Origin: CAZBUB01 sp046546355
Lineage (GTDB): Bacteria > Desulfobacterota > Desulfovibrionia > Desulfovibrionales > Desulfothermaceae
Length of the DNA: 6,813 nucleotides
Reading direction: 5' to 3'
Assembly (NCBI GenBank): GCA_046546355.1
Contig: JBKGXZ010000090.1
Span: 1-6,813, forward strand
Within the stretch, counting starts at the first letter, position 1. The number at the start of each line of letters is the position of its first letter. This document shows, one piece after another, positions 1-5,814 of the stretch. A model generated the notes under the pieces. That model did no database searches. It saw only the letters and a list, made by a program, of their open reading frames with translations, and was not told where the DNA came from. The position numbers were made by a program, and so were the translations under genes.

Positions 1-232
1 ATCTGTTCCCGGGGAACATCAAATTATCTAAGCGAATCAGGCTTAACTGTCAAGAGCGGGGAGGAATTCTTGTCATGCGCAGGTTTGAAACTGTCCTGAA
101 AGGAGCTGGGCAGGGAAAAGACAAATTATACTTTACTTTTGGCCTTGATTTGGGCTAAAAAGATTCATTTCCTATCTGGAGGCATTGTGCTTCCTTGAGG
201 CAAAAAATCCTGGTTTTCAGGAGGAATGGAAT
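1..232. other. Non-coding region upstream of dksA
   Basis: No coding sequence is recognisable here on either strand. The region holds a 15-base inverted repeat near the left edge (4-18), a second small one (TAAGC/GCTTA, 29-45), two exact AACTGTC copies (45-51 and 89-95) and a good -10-like hexamer TATACT at 127-132. That hexamer has no recognisable -35 at normal spacing, so I do not call a full promoter. The Shine-Dalgarno of dksA lies at 219-224. The promoter of the dksA operon should be in this stretch, but its exact place cannot be fixed by eye. An upstream gene may end left of the window. Confidence 0.6.
4..18. repeat. 15-base perfect inverted repeat, possible operator
   Basis: TGTTCCC and GGGAACA flank a single central G, giving a perfect 7-base inverted repeat. 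No T-tract follows on either side, so it does not look like an intrinsic terminator. The size and symmetry fit a dimeric repressor site, but I cannot assign it to a known regulator family. It lies about 215 bases before dksA, so it may belong to an upstream gene outside the window. Confidence 0.4.
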
Positions 233-595
233 ATGGAGCAAAGCGATCTGCAGTATTTCAAGGACCAGCTGAACAAGATGCTGGAGGAGATCCAGGCCAA
301 AGGCCAGAGCACCCTGGAGGATATGTCCGGATCCAACAAGCTTTATGCTGACCCTGCTGACAGGGCCTCTCAGGAGTCGGATCAGTTTTTTACTCTGCGC
401 CTGCGGGACAGGGACCGTAAACTGGTGAGCAAGATCAATGAAGCACTGGAAAGGATTGAGGATGGGACCTACGGCATCTGCGAGAGCTGCGGAGAGGATA
501 TCAGCATCCCCAGGCTCAAGGCCAGGCCGGTCACTACCCAGTGCATCAACTGCAAGAGCAAGCAGGAAGAAGAAGAGAAGCTGCGCCAGGGCTAG
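233..595 (+). CDS. dksA: RNA polymerase-binding transcription factor DksA
   Basis: This 120-residue DksA-family protein should bind in the secondary channel of RNA polymerase and, with ppGpp, retune transcription of ribosomal and biosynthetic promoters in the cytoplasm. The N-terminal half (about 5-75) is the predicted coiled coil. The tip motif DPADRAS at 40-46 keeps both acidic residues (D40, D43) and the alanine (A45) found in E. coli DksA. A C4 zinc finger follows with C83, C86, C104 and C107 in the classic C-X2-C-X17-C-X2-C spacing. The tail is highly charged. The protein is shorter at the N-terminus than E. coli DksA (151 residues). The ATG at 233 is chosen because AGGAGG sits at 219-224, eight bases upstream; an in-frame TTG at 185 has no well-spaced site. 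Five of nine arginines use AGG. The next gene starts 11 bases after the stop, which suggests co-transcription. All motifs are intact, so the family call is secure. Confidence 0.93.
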   Translation: MEQSDLQYFKDQLNKMLEEIQAKGQSTLEDMSGSNKLYADPADRASQESDQFFTLRLRDRDRKLVSKINEALERIEDGTYGICESCGEDISIPRLKARPVTTQCINCKSKQEEEEKLRQG

Positions 596-606
596 GGGCC
601 AGGCGC

Positions 607-2130
607 ATGGAAGCTAATTTTTTACGCTTTTTGATCCAGGAGCTGCGTGGGCAGATCCTAGGCAAGAGGCTGGAGAAGATATACCAGCCTATCCGGGGGT
701 TGTGGAGCTTCAAGCTGGGCTCCAGGTCTTTTCTGCTTCTGCTCACAGGCAAGAAACAAAATTGCCTGTTCTACTCCAGCTCCAGGCCAGAGAACCCTGC
801 GCAACCTGATCCAGGGGTGCAGTGGTGGAGAAAGCGGCTCTCGGGCCGCAGGCTGATCAGCTGCGTGGCAGACTGGCCCCGCAGGCGGATAGCCTGGGAG
901 CTGAGCCCGGGTCAGGGCAGGTGGCTGGTTATGGATCTGGTCCAGGGACTTTGCCTTGCTGAGGAGCTGGACCCTGAATTGGAGCAGACAGCGACCTGGC
1001 CCGATTTGGAGGAGATCCTCGGCAGCCATGACATCTACCGTTCTTATCCTCAGTTGACCCCGCCCTTGCGTCATTCTTTACAGCAAATGGACCAGGACCA
1101 GGCTCGAGAGCTCCTGGGCAAGCTGGCCCAGAGCAGGCCCCCAGGCTTCTATGTTTGCTGGAGGCAGACACGTGTGGATTCAGTGCTGCCCTGGAAACTT
1201 CCAGCCAGCTTAGCTCTGGATTTGGAATGCAGGGAGTATTCCCGGGCAATAGATGCTGCCTGGGAATACGGCTGGTCTTTGCTGCAGGATTCCTTGGGCA
1301 CTGGATCCCAGGCCCAGGACCGCAGCAAGAGGTTGCGCAAGGCCATAAAACGCCTGGAAAAGGAACAGGCCAGGCTACAGGAGCTTGCGTCCCTGCAGGA
1401 AGGGGCGTATCTTCTGCAGAACAATCTGGGCCGCATTGACAGACAGCAAAAGTTAAGCCGGGTGCAGGTTTTTGATGCCCAGGCAGAGCCCCGGACTTTG
1501 GAGCTGGATCCCAGCCTGAGCGTTTTGCAGAATATGCAGCTTTGGTTCAAGAAAGGGGCCAAGGCCCGCAGGGGGCTGCAGGATATCGCCAGACGCAAGC
1601 AGGAGATCCAGCAGGAGCTAGAGGGCCTGGAGCAGGGCAGCACTGCCTGGCCGGGGCAAAAGCCTGTAAACAGGCCAGGGCAGAGCCGACGGGCCAAGAA
1701 GGATCAGGGGCTGCAAGGCCTGTTGCCTTCCCGGGCCAGAGGGCTGCAGGTCAGGGTCTACAAGAGCAGCCAGGGCTTCATCCTGCTGCGCGGCAAGAAC
1801 CAGAAGGCCAACCATAAGCTGCTCAGCCAGGCTGCCAAGCCTTTTGACTACTGGTTCCACGTCCAGGACGGTGCCGGGGCGCATGTGATTCTGCTGCGGG
1901 ATTCCCCTATGCAGGAGGTGGCCTGGCAGAGTATGCAGGAGGCGGCGGTACTGGCTGGCCTGGCCAGCTCCCAAGGCACCGGGCACAAGGCAGAGGTCTG
2001 CTGCGCCCTGGTCAAGTCTGTGCGCAAGACCAAGGGGGCGCCCCTGGGCCAGGTACAGGTCAGCCAGATTGAACAGACCTTCCTGGTGGAGCTGGCCTCT
2101 GATCTGGAGGAAAGGCTGCGGGTCTGTTGA
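607..2130 (+). CDS. NFACT-domain protein, divergent RqcH/Rqc2-like (fibronectin-binding/DUF814 family)
   Basis: The product (507 residues) belongs to the NFACT family. Canonical bacterial members (RqcH) bind the obstructed 50S subunit and peptidyl-tRNA and add alanine tails for ribosome quality control. The NFACT-N domain (about 1-190) opens with the typical 'ELRGQILGKRLEKIYQP' signature. A helical middle and coiled-coil section follows (about 235-345), with LDP at 300-302 before the second helix. After a basic linker comes the NFACT-R domain (about 388-500), with GKNQKANHKLL, the DYWFHVQDG core (414-422) and the VKSVRKTKGAPLGQV segment. It is slightly short for the family (about 550-580). 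The Asp-Arg pair important in RqcH appears here as Arg-Arg (about R92-R93), and the Glu-Ile-Met motif as Asp-Leu-Val (110-112), so alanine tailing should not be assumed. The ATG at 607 is preferred because it begins the conserved domain and clears dksA; the ribosome site is weak. It lies 11 bases after dksA and 37 before moaA. Confidence 0.82.
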   Translation: MEANFLRFLIQELRGQILGKRLEKIYQPIRGLWSFKLGSRSFLLLLTGKKQNCLFYSSSRPENPAQPDPGVQWWRKRLSGRRLISCVADWPRRRIAWELSPGQGRWLVMDLVQGLCLAEELDPELEQTATWPDLEEILGSHDIYRSYPQLTPPLRHSLQQMDQDQARELLGKLAQSRPPGFYVCWRQTRVDSVLPWKLPASLALDLECREYSRAIDAAWEYGWSLLQDSLGTGSQAQDRSKRLRKAIKRLEKEQARLQELASLQEGAYLLQNNLGRIDRQQKLSRVQVFDAQAEPRTLELDPSLSVLQNMQLWFKKGAKARRGLQDIARRKQEIQQELEGLEQGSTAWPGQKPVNRPGQSRRAKKDQGLQGLLPSRARGLQVRVYKSSQGFILLRGKNQKANHKLLSQAAKPFDYWFHVQDGAGAHVILLRDSPMQEVAWQSMQEAAVLAGLASSQGTGHKAEVCCALVKSVRKTKGAPLGQVQVSQIEQTFLVELASDLEERLRVC

Positions 2131-2156
2131 ACAAGCCTGGACCGGATCCAGGCCCT

Positions 2157-2161
2157 GGAGG
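2157..2161 (+). promoter_or_regulatory. Ribosome binding site that fixes the moaA start
   Basis: GGAGG is six bases before the ATG at 2168. It decides against a longer in-frame ATG at 2069, which would overlap the NFACT gene and add 33 residues unrelated to MoaA. Confidence 0.75.
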
Positions 2162-2167
2162 AACAAG

Positions 2168-3196
2168 ATGTGGGGGCAAGATTCACAATTGCAGAAGGCT
2201 GGGTTCAGAGATGGCTATGGCAGGGAAGTCAACTATCTCCGGCTCAGTGTGACTGACCGCTGCAACTTGCGGTGCTTTTACTGCAGCAACTGCGAGAACC
2301 ACCAGTGGCTGCGGCAAGAGGAGGTCCTGAGCTATGAAGAGTGCCTGTCCTTGCTGCAGGTGGCCTGCAGGCTGGGAGTGAACAAGGTCAGGCTCACTGG
2401 CGGGGAGCCTTTTGTACGCAAGGATTTTGTTTGGTTTTTGTCCAGGATAGTGGACAGATTCCCGGACCTGGACCTGAGAGTGACCAGTAACGGCACTCTG
2501 CTTGCTGACAAGATTTCTCAACTGCGGGAAGTGGGACTGCGGGGGCTGAACATCTCCCTGGACACCCTGCAGCGGGAAAAGTTCCAGAGCATTACTGGCA
2601 GGGACAGCTACCTGCAGGTCCGGAAGAATATCGACCACTGTCTGCAGCAGGGGCTGCGGGTCAAGATCAATGTGGTGGCTATGCGCGGGGTGAATGACAG
2701 CGAGCTGCAGGATTTCTTGACCTTGGCCCAGGAAAATCCTTTGGATCTTCGCTTTATCGAGTTCATGCCCATTGGCGAGCATTCCTTGTGGGGGCAGGAG
2801 TATTACTGGCCCGCGGACCAGATCCTTGAGGCCTTAGAGCAGCAGGTGCAGCTGGTGCCTATTAGCAACGATCAGAAGAACTGTGGTCCGGCCAGGATGT
2901 TCGAGCTGTCCCCAGGCCTGGGCAGGGTAGGGGTCATCTCGCCCCTTTCCCATCATTTCTGCGCTAGCTGCAATAGATTTAGAATCACCCCGGACGGCAG
3001 GCTGCGGACTTGTCTGTTCTCGGATCAGGAGTACAGGCTGAAGCCTTTGCTGCGTCACCCTGACATTGCCCTGGAGCAGATATACCGGGTAATGCGCCTG
3101 GCTGGGGCTAGAAAGCCCATAGGGCACAGGCTGCTGCAGGAGCAGGCAGGCAAGCAGGCAGTGTGTCAAAGGAGCATGTCCGCTATAGGGGGCTAG
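2168..3196 (+). CDS. moaA: GTP 3',8-cyclase MoaA (molybdenum cofactor biosynthesis)
   Basis: MoaA is a cytosolic radical-SAM enzyme that rearranges GTP to 3',8-cyclo-7,8-dihydro-GTP, the first step of molybdopterin synthesis, acting before MoaC. This 342-residue protein has the full set of signatures. DGYGR (15-19) carries the conserved arginine. The SAM cluster motif CNLRCFYC supplies C32, C36 and C39. It is followed by the RLTGGEP SAM-binding motif, NISLDTL and FIEFMPIGE. The second 4Fe-4S site is C265, C268 and C282 (C-X2-C-X13-C, within FCASCNRFR). The C-terminal Gly-Gly (341-342) in SAIGG, required in characterised MoaA proteins, is present. Length is normal. It lies 37 bases after the NFACT gene on the same strand and probably ends that transcript. 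No other moa or moe gene is in view. In anaerobes of this type the cofactor would serve formate dehydrogenases and similar enzymes, which is inference. Confidence 0.96.
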   Translation: MWGQDSQLQKAGFRDGYGREVNYLRLSVTDRCNLRCFYCSNCENHQWLRQEEVLSYEECLSLLQVACRLGVNKVRLTGGEPFVRKDFVWFLSRIVDRFPDLDLRVTSNGTLLADKISQLREVGLRGLNISLDTLQREKFQSITGRDSYLQVRKNIDHCLQQGLRVKINVVAMRGVNDSELQDFLTLAQENPLDLRFIEFMPIGEHSLWGQEYYWPADQILEALEQQVQLVPISNDQKNCGPARMFELSPGLGRVGVISPLSHHFCASCNRFRITPDGRLRTCLFSDQEYRLKPLLRHPDIALEQIYRVMRLAGARKPIGHRLLQEQAGKQAVCQRSMSAIGG

Positions 3197-3220
3197 GGCC
3201 TGTAGAGGCTGGGATTGCCA

Positions 3221-3892
3221 TTACCTGGCGATCATGGCCCGCAGGGTATCGGAGCAGAACTCGCAGTTCTTGACCATGTCGCTTAGGCAGGCAATAAAGT
3301 TTATAAGCTGATATATGTCCTTGAATTCCATCTCAGAGTTGTAGATATCTGAGAGGAGCTTCCTCTTTTTCCTGCTGATCTCGTCCCTTTTGACCCTTAT
3401 CTTGCGGTATTTCATCTTGCAGCCCTCCCGATCCAGGTGCTCCCCGTGCACCAGGCCTATGGTGGCCTTGAGCGCTGGTTCCAGGAGTTGAGCTGCTTCT
3501 GACACATCCTCCAGGAGGTCGATCAAGGGCTTCTGGAATTGTTCCGGGATATATAGATTGCGCATGCCCAGCCAGTGCAGGGCGTCCTGGGCTTCGTCCA
3601 GGATGTTGTCCTGGCCCCGGGTATAGTTCAGGAACAGGGTCTTATCCACAGGCATGATCAGGCCCTTGGGCAGGTGGTTGCGGATATTGCGCTTAATCTT
3701 GTCCGCATGATTCTCTATGGCGTCGATCTCCCGCAGGAGCTCCTCGAATTCTCTGCACATGCCAGAGCCTGAGACGTAGCACTCCAGGGCGTCCTTGATA
3801 ATATTCACGCACTCCGAGATTTTGTTGTAGTGCTCTGTCAGGCCGTTCATGGGAGATTTGGGGCTCAGCAGGCCAAAAAACGGTAAACGCAT
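3221..3892 (-). CDS. DUF47/PhoU-like phosphate transport accessory protein
   Basis: This 223-residue, all-helical cytosolic protein belongs to the TIGR00153/DUF47 family, PhoU-related partners usually encoded beside PiT permeases. It is thought to modulate phosphate uptake; the mechanism is not well settled. The N-terminus FFGLLSPKSP followed by GLTEHYNKI is typical. The paired acidic motifs of the PhoU fold, which bind metal clusters in PhoU, are visible as E60-x3-D64 (IENHADKIKRNI) and D95-x3-D99 (QDNILDEAQDAL). No signal peptide or membrane segment is present. The start has a strong GGAGG at 3901-3905, eight bases upstream of the ATG. It is the last gene of the minus-strand block, 91 bases downstream of the pit stop. 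Many genomes have the reverse order, with DUF47 before pit. Its stop is 24 bases from the moaA stop on the other strand. Confidence 0.88.
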   Translation of the reverse strand: MRLPFFGLLSPKSPMNGLTEHYNKISECVNIIKDALECYVSGSGMCREFEELLREIDAIENHADKIKRNIRNHLPKGLIMPVDKTLFLNYTRGQDNILDEAQDALHWLGMRNLYIPEQFQKPLIDLLEDVSEAAQLLEPALKATIGLVHGEHLDREGCKMKYRKIRVKRDEISRKKRKLLSDIYNSEMEFKDIYQLINFIACLSDMVKNCEFCSDTLRAMIAR

Positions 3893-3983
3893 ATCTCTTT
3901 CCTCCAGACTATGGGAATTATCTTAATATGTTTTCTCTGCAAACACAAATCAGATCCCAGATCTTGGACCTGGCTGGCAAGGT
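3893..3983 (-). other. AT-rich spacer between pit and the DUF47 gene
   Basis: This 91-base gap is more AT-rich than the genes around it. On the minus strand it contains TTGTGT, 17 bases, then TAAGAT, which is a poor but correctly spaced -35/-10 pair. A secondary promoter for the DUF47 gene is possible. No hairpin plus T-tract terminator is seen, so read-through from pit is the simpler view. Confidence 0.25.
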
Positions 3984-5219
3984 CTACAGAAAGATCCAGT
4001 GCAGCAGGTTGTAGATGATCATGCAAGTGAAGCCTGCAATTGGTACAGTGAGCACCCAGTAGACTATAATCCGGCCCAGGACCCTGAAATCCACAGCTTC
4101 AAACCCCCGGGCCAGACCCACGCCCACCACGCCGCCTACAGCTGCATGGGTGGTGGAGACAGGCAGCCCCAGGTTGGAGGCAGCCAGCACTGTGGTCGCA
4201 GCCCCAAAGTCCACTGAGAAGCCGCGGGTATTGTTTAAGGTGGTAATCCTGCGGCCTACTGTAGCTATGACCTTATAGCCGAAGGTCATCACTCCCAGGG
4301 CGATGCCCAGGCCGCCCAGGGCCAGGATATAGGTGGGGACTTCAGCCTGGGCCAGGAATTCCTGTTCCCTGGCGATCATATAGATGGCAGCCACAGGGCC
4401 TACTGCATTGGCCACGTCATTGGCTCCCAGGGAGAGTGCCATATAAGAGGAGGTCATGATCTGCAGCCTGCGGAATATCAGCTCTACATTTTCGGCAGTG
4501 TCCTCCTTATTGCCCAATACTTTGCTTAGGAGCCGTTTGCTGACCCCCCAGACCAAAATGGCCAATATAAACACTAGGAAGAGGTTGATCCAGTCGTTGA
4601 AAGGTATTTTGTCTCCCACCGGGGTCTTGTAGATAAAGGACAGACCCACCAGGCAGACAGTGAGCCCGATCCAGACCGGGGCCCAGTATAGGGCGTGCAT
4701 AAGGAACTGGGGCCTGAAGAGGATGAATTTGCGGATGTGAGTGAAGATCAGAAAGGATATGGAGGCAGCCAGAAAAGGTGATAAAAACCAGGACATGACC
4801 ACACCCAGCAGGACTAGCCAATTGACCACATCCATGCCTCCGGCGACTAATCCGAAGCCCAATATGCTGCCCACAATGGAATGGGTGGAGGACACAGGCA
4901 AGGCGGTCAGAGTGGCTATAAAGACCCAGAGCGTGGCTGAGAGCAGGGCTGCGAACATGCCCACCATCATGATTTGGGGCTCTGCTATCTGGTCTGGGTT
5001 GATGATGCCCTTGCTCACGGTTGAGGTGACCTGGGCGCCTAAAAATACTGCTCCCACAAAGGTCAGGGTTCCGGCTATGTACACTGCTTGACGTACGGTG
5101 ATAGCCCGGGCCCCAACTGCAGAGGCCATGGAGTTGGCCACGTCGTTGGCACCCAGGTTGAAGGCCATCAAGAAGCCGCCAGCCAGGGAAAGAAAGAAGA
5201 ACAGGTCGTATAGGCTCAT
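3984..5219 (-). CDS. Inorganic phosphate transporter, PiT family
   Basis: This is a 411-residue inner-membrane permease of the PiT (PF01384) family. It takes up phosphate, in characterised bacterial members as a neutral metal-phosphate complex driven by the proton gradient. The family's internal duplication is clear. GANDVAN occurs at 23-29 in the first half and again at 265-271 in the second, and each half has the paired PVS-(S/T)-TH motif (108-113, and PVSTTHAAVGG near the C-terminus). About ten to eleven hydrophobic segments are readable, with a central cytoplasmic stretch around KRLLSKVLGNKEDTAENVE. The ATG at 5219 is chosen because the N-terminal helix begins there and GGAG lies eight bases upstream (5228-5231). 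An in-frame TTG at 5285 would add 22 polar residues with no ribosome site. It sits between a GDT1-like gene and the DUF47 partner, as a typical low-affinity phosphate uptake unit. Selectivity for phosphate rather than sulfate is assumed from the DUF47 partner. Confidence 0.93.
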   Translation of the reverse strand: MSLYDLFFFLSLAGGFLMAFNLGANDVANSMASAVGARAITVRQAVYIAGTLTFVGAVFLGAQVTSTVSKGIINPDQIAEPQIMMVGMFAALLSATLWVFIATLTALPVSSTHSIVGSILGFGLVAGGMDVVNWLVLLGVVMSWFLSPFLAASISFLIFTHIRKFILFRPQFLMHALYWAPVWIGLTVCLVGLSFIYKTPVGDKIPFNDWINLFLVFILAILVWGVSKRLLSKVLGNKEDTAENVELIFRRLQIMTSSYMALSLGANDVANAVGPVAAIYMIAREQEFLAQAEVPTYILALGGLGIALGVMTFGYKVIATVGRRITTLNNTRGFSVDFGAATTVLAASNLGLPVSTTHAAVGGVVGVGLARGFEAVDFRVLGRIIVYWVLTVPIAGFTCMIIYNLLHWIFL

Positions 5220-5227
5220 GCCCTGGG

Positions 5228-5238
5228 CTCCACTGGAG
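5228..5238. repeat. Inverted repeat covering the pit ribosome binding site
   Basis: CTCCA and TGGAG surround one central base. On the minus strand the right arm contains the GGAG that serves the pit start at 5219. The loop is too small for a stable five-pair hairpin, so a role as a protein site or in a larger fold is more plausible than simple occlusion. Confidence 0.3.
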
Positions 5239-5249
5239 TTGCAGTTCTT

Positions 5250-5263
5250 GCTGCGTACGCAGC
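5250..5263. repeat. 14-base perfect palindrome in the pit leader
   Basis: GCTGCGTACGCAGC reads identically on both strands and lies 31 bases before the pit start codon. Outside it, TCTTG (5246-5250) and CAAGA (5268-5272) give a partly matching outer pair. Position and symmetry suggest an operator or an mRNA structure for pit. The element lies in the 137-base gap after the GDT1-like gene. No known regulator consensus is recognised. Confidence 0.4.
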
Positions 5264-5356
5264 GATACAAGAGGCCGTCCGGCAATCTCTGGATGTATCT
5301 GTTAGGCTGGACTGAGCTGTGTATTGCATAACTGCTTTGAACTGTTTAGTCTTATC

Positions 5357-5629
5357 TTAAATTTTGTTCAGGAGTATCAAGAGCCCCAGGCAGACAAACG
5401 CCAGCCCGGAAACCTTCTTGATCCAGTAAGCTGAGATTTGCTGGGTGATGAGCTGGGCCAGAAGTACTCCCAACAGGGTGACCAGGACCAGGGCCAGGGA
5501 AGCGCCCAGGAAGACCTGCCAGGGTTTGCAGCTTTGGGCAACCATCATGATGCAGGCTAACTGGGTTTTGTCCCCCAGCTCTGCCAGAAAGATTGTGCTG
5601 AAGGTTAGTCCGAGCAATTTCCAGTCCAT
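5357..5629 (-). CDS. Half-size GDT1/TMEM165 (UPF0016) family membrane protein, putative Mn2+/Ca2+ exporter
   Basis: This 90-residue inner-membrane protein carries one copy of the UPF0016 domain, a family of cation/proton antiporters exporting or moving Mn2+ or Ca2+ (MneA in Vibrio, GDT1 in yeast). The hallmark E-x-G-D-K-T-Q motif is at 17-23, inside the first hydrophobic segment. Two further hydrophobic segments follow, near 30-55 and 65-88. Full-length members are about 190 residues with two such motifs, so this one must work as a dimer, with itself or with a second half-size protein not seen here. The ATG at 5629 is preferred because it gives the usual MDWKLL beginning. An in-frame TTG at 5644 is possible and would add five residues; neither has a strong ribosome site. 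It is the first gene of the minus-strand block, 137 bases before pit and divergent from phoH. The substrate is inferred from the family only. Confidence 0.85.
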   Translation of the reverse strand: MDWKLLGLTFSTIFLAELGDKTQLACIMMVAQSCKPWQVFLGASLALVLVTLLGVLLAQLITQQISAYWIKKVSGLAFVCLGLLILLNKI

Positions 5630-5814
5630 GGTAGTTAGCTGCAATATTGGTGCTTAAGGTTTTGCGGGGTATAATTGGTGCTGGCCCGGCCTTGTTTTTG
5701 GCCTTTATCAAATTTTGTCTGTCAAGGAAAGTAAAAAATGAGCTGCCTTTTGGGGCCCGGAGCTGGTAAGTCAGGAAAAGCTTGTATCTGGTCAGGAGGT
5801 TAGGGAAGGGAATA
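5630..5814. other. Divergent intergenic region between the GDT1-like gene and phoH
   Basis: This 185-base AT-richer gap must hold start signals for both strands. A + strand promoter candidate is described separately. On the minus strand a perfect TTGACA is present (5725-5720), but no acceptable -10 follows at 15-19 bases, so the minus-strand promoter is not located. The ribosome site for phoH is probably AGGGA at 5802-5806, eight bases before its ATG; a stronger AGGAGG at 5794-5799 is too far away. No small gene is supported. Confidence 0.55.
5647..5675 (+). promoter_or_regulatory. Candidate sigma-70 promoter for phoH
   Basis: A perfect TATAAT (5670-5675) follows TTGGTG (5647-5652) at a 17-base spacing. 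The -35 keeps only the TTG half. Transcription would begin near 5682 and give an untranslated leader of about 130 bases before the phoH ATG. The hexamer is striking in GC-rich DNA, but the call rests on sequence match alone. Confidence 0.4.

Noticed and set aside
185..232. In-frame TTG extension of dksA to 136 residues
   Set aside because: The ATG at 233 has AGGAGG at proper spacing and the added 16 residues are not DksA-like.
2069..2167. Longer moaA start at an ATG inside the NFACT gene
   Set aside because: It adds 33 unrelated residues, overlaps the upstream gene and ignores the GGAGG before 2168.
1149..2186. Long antisense reading frames under the NFACT gene
   Set aside because: They show no recognisable domain and are expected as frame shadows in GC-rich coding DNA.
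5220..5285. TTG-started, 22-residue extension of the PiT permease
   Set aside because: The extension is polar, precedes a clear N-terminal membrane helix and lacks a ribosome site.
5352..5711. 119-residue minus-strand reading frame across the GDT1-like gene
   Set aside because: It overlaps a gene with clear family motifs in another frame and has no recognisable motif itself.
5720..5725. Perfect minus-strand TTGACA as promoter of the GDT1-like gene
   Set aside because: No acceptable -10 hexamer occurs at 15-19 bases; the closest, GATAAA, is only about ten bases away.
5705..5726. Possible Pho box near CTGTCAAG in the divergent region
   Set aside because: Only one CTGTCA copy is present; the nearest partial match (TTATCAA) is 14 bases away, not the 11-base phase of Pho boxes.
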